NCBI RefSeq assembly: GCF_000308475.2
Contig: NZ_BAFT02000002.1
Location: 1-43,541, forward strand
Direction of reading: 5' to 3'
Length of the DNA: 43,541 nucleotides
Source: Nocardia brasiliensis NBRC 14402
GTDB lineage: Bacteria; Actinomycetota; Actinomycetes; Mycobacteriales; Mycobacteriaceae
Positions within the stretch are counted from its first letter, which is position 1. The number at the start of each line of letters is the position of its first letter. A program made the translations under genes and the position numbers. Shown piece by piece: positions 19,319-28,367 of the stretch. The notes below the pieces were generated by a model that was given only the letters and a program-made list of their open reading frames with translations, was not told the DNA's origin and searched no databases.

Positions 19319-20032
19319 GTGACCGAAGGTAACGCAAAACTGGCTATGGATCCGACAAAGGTCGATTTCGAGGAGGCTTACTCCACCGGGGTTCTCGGCC
19401 CGGGCGTCGTCATGGAGAAGCTCCCGTGGGAGATCGACAAACCGCAACCGATTCTGGTCGAGCTCGAGCGTGCCGGGCACGTGCAGGGTGACGTGCTCGA
19501 CGTCGGGTGCGGCCGTGGCGACACCGCGGTCTATCTGGCCGAACTGGGCTATCGGGTGACGGGCGTGGACATCTCGCCGACGGTGATCGGCAAGGCCCGA
19601 GACCTGGCGGCCGAGCGCAACGTGACGGCCACGTTCGACGTCGCGGACGTGACTGTGCTCAGCGGTTACGAGGGATCGTTCGACACGGTCGTGAGCAGCG
19701 CGCTCGTGCACTGTCTCGACGAACAGCAGCGCAAAGCGCACTGGGACGCACTGGCTCGCGTGCTGCGCCCGGGCGGCCGGTTGATCCAGTTCTGCTTCGC
19801 CAAGTCGCCGGGCAGCGATACCTATGCTCCGTACACGCTCGGCGAGGAAGAATATCGGGCGGTCTTCTGCGCCCCGGCGTGGGAAATCCTCGAACTGCGG
19901 CGGGACAAGATCTCCGCACTCAAGCCGCCGCAAGCCTTCTGGGATCTGCTCGGCGAAGAACTCTTCCCGGAGTTCGAGGGCGAGGACGGGATGTTGCTGC
20001 CGGTCTGGCTGCTCGAGGTCAAGCGGGTGTAG
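19319..20032 (+). CDS. Class I SAM-dependent methyltransferase
   Basis: A 237-residue cytoplasmic methyltransferase with a Rossmann fold. SAM-binding motif I is VLDVGCGRGDTAVYLAELG, followed by the acidic end of strand 2 (VTGVDIS) and the post-motif LRPGGRLIQFCF. The GTG at 19319 is chosen because GAAGGG (19304-19309) lies about nine bases before it; a GTG at 19310 would be too close. The conserved start FEEAYSTG resembles small-molecule methyltransferases such as the thiopurine or TehB-like group, but the substrate is not recognisable. Its last 14 bases overlap the end of the convergent HD-domain gene. No nearby gene points to a pathway. Confidence 0.88.
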   Translation: MTEGNAKLAMDPTKVDFEEAYSTGVLGPGVVMEKLPWEIDKPQPILVELERAGHVQGDVLDVGCGRGDTAVYLAELGYRVTGVDISPTVIGKARDLAAERNVTATFDVADVTVLSGYEGSFDTVVSSALVHCLDEQQRKAHWDALARVLRPGGRLIQFCFAKSPGSDTYAPYTLGEEEYRAVFCAPAWEILELRRDKISALKPPQAFWDLLGEELFPEFEGEDGMLLPVWLLEVKRV

Positions 20033-20630
20033 TCCCGAGCTGAAGCGGGTTGTCACGCAGCCTGCGTGCCAACCCGTTTCGCATGGCCGCGGCGGCGGTG
20101 CTGCGGGGTTTGCGTGCGGCCTGACGGTCGAAGCAATCGGCGAACTCGTCGGCCAGTGCCAGTCGAGGCCAGAGCGTCAGGACCCGCTCGCGCACCGGCA
20201 TCGGGATCAGGTCGGCTTCCCGCCCGGAGATATCGATTCCGGTCGAGCGGGCGAGCAGGTGCCCTTCGGGATCCTGGTCGACCTCGACGTGGTCCCACAT
20301 GTGCCGGACGATGATCTCGTGCAGCCGTCGCCTGCGCCGCTCGGACCAGCCCGCGCCGGCGGCGAACACGGCGGCGACATGCCCGCCCGCGTCCTCGAAA
20401 TCGACGGCGTAGCTGTCGAATTCGGCCACCAGACCGATGTCGTGGAACATCGACGCCACATAGAGCAGTTCTATGTCGACCGTGATCGATTCTGCTTGCG
20501 CGAGCAACGCCGCCCAGATGAACGCTCGGGCGGAGTGATGGAACAACGACGGCGAGCAGTACTGCCGTGTCACCTCGCGCGCGGCGCGCGCCGTCACCGT
20601 GTCGACGTCGGGCAACTCGATCGCGCTCAT
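20019..20630 (-). CDS. HD-domain metal-dependent hydrolase
   Basis: A 203-residue HD-superfamily protein. Metal-binding residues visible are His31/His32, His63-Asp64 in MFHDIG and His110 in IVRHMWDH, a pattern like the cyanamide hydratase-like and small stand-alone HD phosphohydrolases. The ATG has AGGAGG (complement of 20637-20642) at good spacing. It diverges from a GlxA-type regulator with a perfect palindrome between them, which makes that regulator its likely controller (inference). No signal peptide or membrane segment. The substrate is not known; the FHDIGL signature alone does not separate nucleotide phosphohydrolase from nitrile/cyanamide hydratase activity. Confidence 0.87.
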   Translation of the reverse strand: MSAIELPDVDTVTARAAREVTRQYCSPSLFHHSARAFIWAALLAQAESITVDIELLYVASMFHDIGLVAEFDSYAVDFEDAGGHVAAVFAAGAGWSERRRRRLHEIIVRHMWDHVEVDQDPEGHLLARSTGIDISGREADLIPMPVRERVLTLWPRLALADEFADCFDRQAARKPRSTAAAAMRNGLARRLRDNPLQLGTTPA

Positions 20631-20694
20631 TGCTTTCCTCCTCGTATCGTCGTCACCTCACGATGCCGCGGCGCGCTACACTGCCGCCATGTCA

Positions 20695-20709
20695 TTCAGG
20701 ACACCTGAA
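20695..20709. promoter_or_regulatory. Perfect palindrome between the HD and glxA-type genes
   Basis: TTCAGG-ACA-CCTGAA, a perfect 6-bp inverted repeat with a 3-base centre, ending 14 bases before the regulator's ATG. A possible -10 (TACACT, 20677-20682) for the regulator lies just upstream. It is a candidate operator for divergent control. Confidence 0.45.
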
Positions 20710-20723
20710 CCACAGATTCGGAC

Positions 20724-21680
20724 ATGACGCATCGGGTCGGCGTCCTGGTCTTCGACCGGGTCACCCTCCTCGACGTCACCGGGCCGGTCGAGGTCCTGCA
20801 CACCGCGGGCGCAGACCGCCTGTACGAATCGGTGCTGATCTCCGCGCGCGGCGGACTGATCACCAGCGCCGCGAACATCGCTCTGGCCACCACCGCGGTC
20901 GCGGACGTGGACGCGATCGATACCCTCATCGTGCCCGGCAGCGGCTCGCTCGCCTACGAACCCATCGATGATGAAATCCTGAGCACCACAAGCCTTCTCG
21001 CCGATCTGGCGAACCGGGTCGCCGCGGTGTGCACCGGCGCCTTCGTGCTGGCCGAACTCGGTTTTCTCGATGACCGCCGGGCCACCACGCACTGGCGGCA
21101 GGCGCCCATCCTCGCGCGTCGCTATCCGCGCATCGAGGTTGTGCCCGATGCGCTGCACATCCGTGACGGCCGCTACCTCACCTCGGCGGGCGTCAGCGCG
21201 GGCATCGATATGGCGCTCGCACTGGTAGAACACGATCACGGCCCCGACGTCGCGCGTTCGATCGCGCGTGAGCTGGTCGTGTTCATGCAGCGGCCGGGCG
21301 GGCAATCCCAATTCTCCGCGGCCCTGGACACCCCGCGACCCCGCACCGCGACCTTGCGAGCCGCGCTCGACGGTGTCCTGGCCGACCCCGCCGCGACCCA
21401 CTCCACCGACACCCTCGCCGCGGCAACCGCACTGAGCACCCGTCAGCTCACCCGGCTGTTCCATGCCGAACTCGGCACCACCCCCGCCCGCTGGATCGAA
21501 CGGACCCGCCTCGACCGCGCCCAGCAACTGCTCCTCGAAGGCCACACCATCACCGCCGCCGCCCGCCGCAGCGGCCTCGGCAGCGACGAAACCCTGCGCC
21601 GCGCCTTCGCCCGCCACCTGGGCATCACCCCCACCGAGTTCAAACGCCGTTTCGCCACCACCCGCGCCGAAGCGCGATAG
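20724..21680 (+). CDS. GlxA-type AraC-family transcriptional regulator
   Basis: A 318-residue regulator with two parts. Residues 1-170 form a DJ-1/PfpI class I glutamine amidotransferase-like domain (VGVLVFDRVTLLDVTGPVEV; nucleophile-elbow Cys103 in AVCTGAFVLAELG). Residues 215-312 form an AraC helix-turn-helix pair (ALSTRQLTRLFHAELGTTP, then GLGSDETLRRAFARHLGITP). In GlxA-type proteins the first domain is normally a sensor rather than an enzyme. There is no clear Shine-Dalgarno sequence before the ATG. It diverges from the HD-domain gene across a 93-base gap holding a perfect palindrome. The C-terminus is convergent with the caspase-ATPase gene, 18 bases away. Ligand unknown. Confidence 0.92.
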   Translation: MTHRVGVLVFDRVTLLDVTGPVEVLHTAGADRLYESVLISARGGLITSAANIALATTAVADVDAIDTLIVPGSGSLAYEPIDDEILSTTSLLADLANRVAAVCTGAFVLAELGFLDDRRATTHWRQAPILARRYPRIEVVPDALHIRDGRYLTSAGVSAGIDMALALVEHDHGPDVARSIARELVVFMQRPGGQSQFSAALDTPRPRTATLRAALDGVLADPAATHSTDTLAAATALSTRQLTRLFHAELGTTPARWIERTRLDRAQQLLLEGHTITAAARRSGLGSDETLRRAFARHLGITPTEFKRRFATTRAEAR

Positions 21681-21698
21681 GCGCGCGGTGCGGTCGCT

Positions 21699-24542
21699 TC
21701 ACGCCTTCCCGGTGCCGTGCAGCGTGATCTTCAGGCGCGGGCTCCCGTTCTTCTGGTTGATCTTTATCGTGGCGTCGAACTGTCCGACATCAGGCGGGTG
21801 GAACACGACCCGCAGATAGCACTCCGTCTTCCCCTGCGGCGGCGGGCATTGGCCGTCGAGGATGGTGAAGGCTTCGCCGTCCATCCCGTCGTCGAGCTGC
21901 ACCACAGCCAGGTTGTCGCATTCCATGTACGCGAAGGGGATGTACTTCTTGACCGCTTTCCCGACCTGGGTGATGTCGTAGAAGACGGTCGTATTGTACG
22001 GGGTGCACGGCGGCTTCGGCGTCGTGGTAGGCGGGACAATCGGAATCGGGACGACTTTCGTTGTGACGGTGGTCGATTCGGCGAGTTCGGCGGTGGGGGT
22101 CGTGGCGGGCGGCGGCGCGCTCGGGGCGGCCGACCGCGGCCCTCCGGTGCGGGTCGGTACGGCCTCCGGAGGTTGTTCGGGCTCTGCTACTGGGGCCTGC
22201 GGCGTCGTGGTGGTGGGTACTACTTCGTCGGTGGCGGCGATCTCGGTGGGCGGGGGCATAATTCGCGTGCAGGTGCCCCAGAGGCCGAGCACGATGGCGA
22301 CGATCACCGCGCCGATCAAGGTCCGGGGGATACGAGGACGGCCCGCGGGCCGGTCTGGTGGGGTCCGCCACTTCGAGATGGTGTCGCGCACCCGCCGGGT
22401 CTCGGGATGGTCGGCGCCGAGGCGCGCGGTGAAGTTGGGCAGCCACGCCTCCCACAACTCGATCCGCTCCGCCCGCGACGCGAAAGGTAGCGCGTACAGC
22501 GCGCCGAAGGCGCCGACCGGATCGCCCGCACCGAGGTAGTGCCGGACGGCGGCGACTTCCCGATACGCGGCTGCTTCGGCGGTGCCGCTCTGCACGAGCG
22601 CGGCGATGATCGCCCGGTGCGCGCGGACGCTCGACACATCCTTACGCGGATTCGCCTTGCGCAGTGGGTCTTTCAACGCTGTGTGCGCCACACCGAGGTG
22701 CTCGCCGGTGGTGCCGGGGCGACGCCGGGCGATCAACGCGCCGAGGCCGACCGCTAGGTCGCGTACCTGCGATTCCTCGATGGTGCGAGCGCCGAGATCG
22801 TGCAATGCCCGCCGGACTACCTCGATCGGCAGCACCGGTCCGGTTTCCGCGGCGACCACGACGGTGATCAGCAGCCCGACCGCCTCGGCGTGCGGTCCGG
22901 TCAGCGACCACTGCAGATGCCCGAGCCGGTGCCGGACGAGGACGCCGATCGGGAGGCCCGCGGCGAAGTCGGCGTCCACCAGATACCGGTCGACCTGCAG
23001 GATCAAGCGGGCGTGCAGCCAGCCGCCCACCGCGCGCCACGGGCGGTCCGGCCACGGTGCGTCGGTCGCGATACCGGGATCGACGGCGGTGAGCGCGCGG
23101 GTGACCCGGGACCTCGGCCACGGGGCACCCTGCTCGTCCCGTGCGTGCCGCAAGAGGTAGGCGCCGATGTCGCTCGCCCCCGGCATCGGGAGTTCGAAAC
23201 GCCACATGCGAAGGGCCGGTGGCCATGCAGGGGCGTCGGTGTCGCTGCGGGTAGTGCCGATCACCCGGACGTGCGCGAAATCGGCATGGCTGGTCAGCGT
23301 TTCGATCGCGGTCCACAGTTCGTCGCGGTGCCCGTGCTCGGTCGGTAGATCAAGGCCGTCGATGAGAAGTGTGGTGGTGCGCCCGGTGTCGCCCAGCGTC
23401 CGCAGTGCGCGCGCCAATCGCGCTGCCACGTTAGGATATTCACCGGCGACGGGCGCGCAGGTGGCGTCGGGTTCGAGCTCGCCCGCGGCGGCGAGCAGCG
23501 CCACCCGGCGCTCGAGCTGGGCGGCCAATTCGCCGGTCGTCGTACGCAGTGTGCTGGTGCCGGTCAGGAAGACGGCGGCGCCGATATGCGCTGCGCTGAT
23601 CGCGGTTTCGAGGCCGAGCAGGTCGGGGCGCACCAGCAGTGCGACGGCGGTGGACTTGCCGCTGCCACCCGGCCCGAGCAGCAGCCGCAACCGCTCGTGG
23701 CCGTGTTCGGCCACGGTGTTCACCTGACCCCGCAGTGTCTTGGTGACCTGCAGGCCACGGACGAGTTCGTCGACAGTGCCGGCGTCCGGGCGATCGCGCA
23801 CCGCGTCACGGGACCGAGTCACGTTGGGCACCAACCACAATCCGTGATCGGCGACGGCCGCCGGCGATCCCGCGGCGAACGAGAAGTGCTGCGGCTGCTG
23901 GTGTGCGCAGGCCTGTGCGACGGGCGTCAGGAGGTCCGCGGACAGTAAGTTCTCGCCACTGGTGGGTACGCCGGTGCGAAAGGTGGCGAGAACGGTCTCG
24001 GTGAAACATCCGTTGTAGGCGTTGCCGTCGTCGCTGGCGACCAGGAGGTCCACGCGGCCGGACGCCTGCCGGATCAGGCTCGGCCAACTACGTGCCCCCG
24101 CGTCCGCCACCGCGGCGGCCTCGCAGGTGTCCACCACGACCACCAGGCCGTCCAGCCCGGACGAGCCGCTGATCCGTTCCTTGAGGGTCTGCGCGAGGTG
24201 CACGGCGTACTGCGAGTCCAGGATCGGCTTGCCGTCGGTGTCGGATTCGAGTGAGTCGTGGGCGAGAAAGTAATAGTCGCCATTGGTGCTGAGCCCGTGC
24301 CCGATAAGCCACAGCAGCAACGTTGCCCGGTGCTGCGCCGCGGACTCGAATGCCGCTCGTAATGCGGCGTGTAAATTCCGGACGGTCGGATTCACAATTG
24401 TCATATCGCTGGGTATCGCCGATTGCCACTGACCGTAATCGGTAAGTGCGGCAGCGACTTCCGGGGCGAGACGTGCGGGGAATCCCAGGTGGGGGAGCGC
24501 GGCGCATTCGGAGCCGATAATCAGCGCCAGCCTTCTCCCCAC
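21699..24542 (-). CDS. Caspase-like protease fused to NACHT/STAND-type ATPase, membrane-anchored
   Basis: A 947-residue multidomain protein. Residues 1-230 are a caspase-like (C14) domain with His82 in LIGHG and Cys140 in VVVDTCEA, the expected His/Cys dyad. Residues 255-560 are a P-loop NTPase: Walker A GPGGSGKST (290-298) and Walker B LLIDGLD (392-398), a NACHT/STAND-like form. A helical stretch follows to about 730, with a TPR-like LGADHPETRRVRD. One membrane segment (742-756) is preceded by a basic patch (RPAGRPRIPR), so the N-terminus should be inside. Then come a Pro/Thr-rich stalk (763-845) and a 100-residue beta-rich domain with four Cys and ASH-like VVFHPPDVGQF and LHGTG motifs, outside the cell. 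The start is GTG. This looks like a signal-triggered protease switch of the conflict or cell-death kind (inference). No partner gene is adjacent. Confidence 0.85.
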   Translation of the reverse strand: MGRRLALIIGSECAALPHLGFPARLAPEVAAALTDYGQWQSAIPSDMTIVNPTVRNLHAALRAAFESAAQHRATLLLWLIGHGLSTNGDYYFLAHDSLESDTDGKPILDSQYAVHLAQTLKERISGSSGLDGLVVVVDTCEAAAVADAGARSWPSLIRQASGRVDLLVASDDGNAYNGCFTETVLATFRTGVPTSGENLLSADLLTPVAQACAHQQPQHFSFAAGSPAAVADHGLWLVPNVTRSRDAVRDRPDAGTVDELVRGLQVTKTLRGQVNTVAEHGHERLRLLLGPGGSGKSTAVALLVRPDLLGLETAISAAHIGAAVFLTGTSTLRTTTGELAAQLERRVALLAAAGELEPDATCAPVAGEYPNVAARLARALRTLGDTGRTTTLLIDGLDLPTEHGHRDELWTAIETLTSHADFAHVRVIGTTRSDTDAPAWPPALRMWRFELPMPGASDIGAYLLRHARDEQGAPWPRSRVTRALTAVDPGIATDAPWPDRPWRAVGGWLHARLILQVDRYLVDADFAAGLPIGVLVRHRLGHLQWSLTGPHAEAVGLLITVVVAAETGPVLPIEVVRRALHDLGARTIEESQVRDLAVGLGALIARRRPGTTGEHLGVAHTALKDPLRKANPRKDVSSVRAHRAIIAALVQSGTAEAAAYREVAAVRHYLGAGDPVGAFGALYALPFASRAERIELWEAWLPNFTARLGADHPETRRVRDTISKWRTPPDRPAGRPRIPRTLIGAVIVAIVLGLWGTCTRIMPPPTEIAATDEVVPTTTTPQAPVAEPEQPPEAVPTRTGGPRSAAPSAPPPATTPTAELAESTTVTTKVVPIPIVPPTTTPKPPCTPYNTTVFYDITQVGKAVKKYIPFAYMECDNLAVVQLDDGMDGEAFTILDGQCPPPQGKTECYLRVVFHPPDVGQFDATIKINQKNGSPRLKITLHGTGKA

Positions 24543-24580
24543 CGTTCCGATAATAGTGCCGGGAACTCTGGCACGTCCGA

Positions 24581-26039
24581 TTACGAACAGAACTTCGCGG
24601 GGACGATGTTGACCAGATTCGGGGCGCGCACGATCACGTCGGCGATGTCCGCGCCGCGCAAGGCGACGGTGGCCTTCGCCGAAGCGAGCGCCAGTGCGCG
24701 CAGCGCGGTGGCGTCTATGTCGACCGGCACCTCGAGCCGGTCGCGTACCTTACCTGCCACCTGCACGACGCAGGTCACCGTGTCCGCGGCGATCAAAGCG
24801 GTATCGCATTGCGGCCAACCGTATTCCGCCACCGAGGCCGGTCGTCTTAGCCGCTCCCAGGCCTCCTCCGCGGTGTACGGCGCGACGCACGACAACATCC
24901 GGACCAGGGCTTCGGCTCTTTCGCGGACCACCGGGTCCGCCGCGCCGGGCCCGCCGTCGATCGCCTTACGCAGTGTGGCGGTCAGAGTCATCATCCTGGC
25001 GATGGCCACGTTGAATCGTCGGCCGTCCATCGCGGTGGTGGTCGCGTCGATCAGCCGGTGTACTCGTCGGCGCAGCGCAGGATCGCTTGCCGCATCGGAT
25101 GTTTCGCGCGGCTCAGCGATATCGCCGCTCAGGCGCCAGACCCGGGCCAGCCACTTCGCCGCCGCCGCGGGCGCGACATCGGCCCAGTCGATATCGTCCT
25201 CGGGCGGCCCCGCGAACAGCATGGTCACCCGCACCGCATCCGGTCCGTGTGCGGCGATCTGATCCTGCAAACCCCACCAGGTTGCCCAAGGTCTTGCTCA
25301 TCGCCTTGCCCGCCATGAGCACCTGGCCCTGATTCGTCAGCCGGGTGAACGGCTCGACGAAGGGCGGCCCCGCCGGCATCCTGCTCGGTCGACCCCGGTA
25401 CCGACCGGTCTTCGGTCTGTGTCCCCGTCGAGCGCCCGATCCAGTTGCGCTGCATGGTCAGTACCTCGGCGGGCCACTTACCGTGCAGTTCGGCCATGTC
25501 GTCGAGCAGGCGTTCGGCGTAGGCGGTGATGCGGAAGAACCACTGGGTCAGCTGGCGCACTGTCACCGCGGTGCCGCAGCGTTCACACCGTCCGCGCACC
25601 ACCTGCTCGTTGGCCAGTACGGTCCGGTCGTTCGGACACCAGTTCACCGGGGCGGCCTTCCGGTAGGCCAGGCCGCGCTCGAACAGGCGCAGGAACAGCC
25701 ACTGGTTCCAGCGGTAGTAGTCCGCATCCGAGGTGTGCAGGCGGGTCCGCCAGTCGAACGAGATACCCAGTTGGGCAAAGGATTCGGCTTGGACGTCGAT
25801 ATTGTCGTAGGTCCAGCGGCGCGGATCCCGGTCCCGTTTCACGGCGGCGTTCTCCGCGGGCAGCCCGAATGAATCCCAGCCCACCGGATGCAGCACGTTG
25901 TCGCCCCGCAGGCGTCGATAGCGGGCGATGGCGTCACCGATCGAGTACACCTCGGCGTGGCCCATGTGCAGGTCGCCCGACGGGTAGGAGCGGAAGGTCC
26001 GGATCGACCCGCGAGCCGTCGCCGGTCGAACGCGGGCAC
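24581..26039 (-). pseudogene. leuS: Remnant of a second leucyl-tRNA synthetase gene
   Basis: Three pieces of one class I leucyl-tRNA synthetase lie in order in different frames. From 25995 down: [34 protein letters not shown] and zinc-site-like CERCG, to [10 protein letters not shown] near 25430. Then, near 25378, [13 protein letters not shown] and a weakened KMSKS loop (GKAMSKT) continue in another frame. From about 25270 to 24581 runs the anticodon-binding C-terminus ([19 protein letters not shown]). Compared with a normal enzyme of about 950 residues, some 330 are missing between NWIGRS and EPFTRL, including the whole editing domain. There is a frameshift near 25270, and the N-terminus is also damaged before YPSG. 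It resembles the Streptomyces-type enzyme. It cannot encode a working synthetase; an intact copy must exist elsewhere. Confidence 0.85.
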
Positions 26040-26419
26040 CGCCTCCCGCGGGAGGTCCGCCGTGCTGACTGTGCCCGCTCAGAACCGGGTCAGCACGGCC
26101 CGGTAAGCGCTGTCCCCGGGAACGTCATGCGCGCATCGTAACGCGCACCGCCGCGGCGGTGCGAATGCTTTTCCCGCCGGTCGCCACGCCGATATCGGCG
26201 CCGGTGCGGGCTCGTCACCGACGTTTCGGGCGACACGATCGGATAACAACAATCGCGACACGTGCCGAGCGGCGGGATATTTGCATCGGTGTGTGCATCG
26301 AGACTTCCTGTGGCCCGGCCTAATCGCCCGCAACCTCCTACCCATCCGCGACAGGGGCCGTAACGAACTAGGAGGAACACTCGACCGCTGCCGTTGCGCC
26401 TCGCCCTGGAAGGAGAACA

Positions 26420-26515
26420 GTGATACGCGTCAGTTCGATACGTCCTACCGTCCCACTGACGAAATGTTCCCGGAGCTTTCCCCTGACCGGAGTCGAGTGC
26501 ACGAGGCGCGTGTAA
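26420..26515 (+). CDS. Possible 31-residue leader peptide
   Basis: A GTG at 26420 follows AAGGAG with 6-base spacing and opens 31 codons ending in TAA, with two Cys. No recognisable family. A 7-bp inverted repeat (CGTCAGT 26428-26434, ACTGACG 26455-26461) lies inside its first half, so it could belong to a leader. It may be chance. Confidence 0.15.
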   Translation: MIRVSSIRPTVPLTKCSRSFPLTGVECTRRV

Positions 26516-26589
26516 CGAGCGGTGGTGTAGTAACTTTCGCTGTCGGTATCGGCGGCATTCGCCAGGCCGATCGGCCCGGTTCGATACGT
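26433..26589 (+). repeat. Direct repeat pair upstream of FAAL
   Basis: GTTCGATACGT occurs at 26433-26443 and 26579-26589. Extended to 17 bases the two copies match at 15 positions (…CCTACCG versus …GCTGCCG). They are 146 bases apart, the second 80 bases before the FAAL ATG. They could be sites for a pathway regulator. Confidence 0.35.
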
Positions 26590-26668
26590 GCTGCCGGGGG
26601 GTGGCTTCGGCAGGCCTGAATATCGTTCGTCCAGTGTGGCTGTAGCTGACTCGGGAGGTCGAAGGTCG

Positions 26669-28367
26669 ATGAGTTACGAACAAATATCGGAACGTCCGTC
26701 GACTCTGGCGGACATCTTGGTGCGTCGTGGTGTCGAAGATCCCCACCGAGTCGGCTACACGTTTCTCGACGCAGACGGGCACCGCGAAACCGAGGATTAC
26801 GGGCGGCTCTTGGATCGTGTGCTCGGCTTGGCGACGCGGTTGCGGGAAATCAGTGCGCCGGGCGACCGCGTCCTGTTGCTGTGCCCGTCCGGTCTGGACA
26901 TGGTGCACGCCTACTTCGCCTGTCTGCTGATCCGCCGGGTCGCCGTACCGCTGTACGTGCCGACCGGACAACGGCATGCCGAGACCGTGGCGGCGATCGC
27001 CCGCGACAGTGGCGCGGTGGCCGTCATCGCGCCGCAACAGGCCGCCGCGGTGGCGCGTGAGCTGCTCGGCTGGCCCGACGAGCGGATCCTCGACAGCACG
27101 GTGCTCGACGGCGGCGGCGCCCGGCAGCTGCTCGACACGCCGCTGCCCACCGAAAACGACGTGGCGCATCTGCAATACACCTCCGGCTCGACCGGCAGCC
27201 CGAAGGGCGTGGTGGTGCGCCATCGCAATCTGCTGCACAACCTGGAATGCCAGCGGCGCGCCTTCGGGCACACCGAGCACAGTTCGGCGGTCCACTGGCT
27301 GCCGCCGTCGCACGATATGGGCCTGGTGCTGGGCATTCTCTCGCCGCTTTTCGCCGGATACCCGGCGACGCTCATGGCGCCGATGACCTTCCTGCGTAAG
27401 CCGCTGACCTGGCTGCGCGCGGTGGCCGAGCAGGCGAATACCACTGCGGGCGGGCCGAATCTGGCATTCGGCATCTGTGCCGAGCGGGTGTCGGCGGCCG
27501 AGGCCGAAGAACTGGATCTGTCGCGGTGGGATGTCGCGTTCGTCGGCGCGGAGCCGGTCAATCCGATCATTCTGCGCCGATTCGCCGACAAATTCGCCGT
27601 GAGCGGTTTTTCGCCGGGAGAGTTTCTTCCCGGGCTATGGACTGGCCGAGGCGACTTTGTATGTGAGCGGCGGGCCGGCCGGTTCGGGTCTGCGCACGCG
27701 TTCGTTCGCGAATGCGGAACTGGAAAAGGGTTTCGTCGTCGCGACGCCGAACGGGCGCGAATTGGTCGATCTGGGCCCGGTCGGGGCCGCGACGGCGGCG
27801 GTGATCGATCCGGTGACGTCGCGGCGATCGGATCCCGGTCGGGTCGGCGAAATCTGGTTGGCCGGGGAAAGCGTCACCACCGGCTACTGGAACAAAACCG
27901 AGGAGAGCGAGCGGGCCTTTGCGGCGGAAATCGCGGGCGAAGCCGGTACTCCGTATCTGCGCACCGGCGATCTCGGTTTCCTGGCCGACGGGCACCTCTT
28001 TGTCTGCGGCCGCCTCAAAGAAGTGATGATCATCAACGGACGGAATCTGTTCCCGCAGGACATCGAGTGGAGTATCGAGTCCACCCATCCGCGATTGCGT
28101 CGCGGGGGCTGCGCCGCTTTGTCGACCGAGGTGAACGGTGAAGAGCGTTTGATCGTCGTGCAGGAGCTCGACGAGGAAATCGCGGACGACAATATGGCCG
28201 CGCTCGAACAATCGATCAGGTCCGCGGTGAGCCGGGATCACGCCGTGGCGCTGTACCGGGTGATATTCGTCGACAAGGGCAAGGTGCTGAAAACGACCAG
28301 CGGGAAGATCCGGCGATCGCAGCTACGTCACCTGTACGCCAACGAGATCGGATCGAGGGCCATATGA
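26669..28367 (+). CDS. Fatty acyl-AMP ligase (FAAL), frame broken by one extra base
   Basis: Activates a free fatty acid as acyl-AMP and should load it on the ACP encoded next door. The start is the ATG at 26669, with GGGAGG ten bases upstream. Motifs: P-loop YTSGSTGSPKGVVVRH, the FAAL-typical stretch GGPNLAFGIC and FVGAEPVNP, PGYGLAEATLYVSG, YLRTGDLGF, GRLKEVMIINGRN, and Lys in TTSGKIRRSQL. The frame breaks in a run of five T (27607-27611). Removing one T joins the two halves as SGFRRESFFPGYGLAEAT, giving 565 residues, normal for FAAL. Read as given, translation leaves homology at about residue 313 and stops at 28141. The end overlaps the ACP gene by ATGA. This is either a sequencing error or a recent mutation; the rest is well preserved. 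Confidence 0.88.

Larger units (their letters stand above)
26040..26668. other. Intergenic region upstream of the lipopeptide operon
   Basis: About 630 bases without a gene I can support, between the leuS remnant and FAAL. It should hold the operon promoter. It contains the direct and inverted repeats listed separately, a possible 31-codon frame, and GGGAGG at 26653-26658 as the FAAL ribosome site. Confidence 0.5.

Noticed and set aside
26281..26619. 112-codon frame upstream of FAAL
   Set aside because: No family resemblance and low-complexity basic composition; treated as non-coding leader DNA.
27607..27611. Programmed ribosomal slippage in FAAL
   Set aside because: Five T alone is a weak slip site, no stimulating structure or SD-like element is evident, and FAAL genes are not known to use it. 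Error or mutation is simpler.
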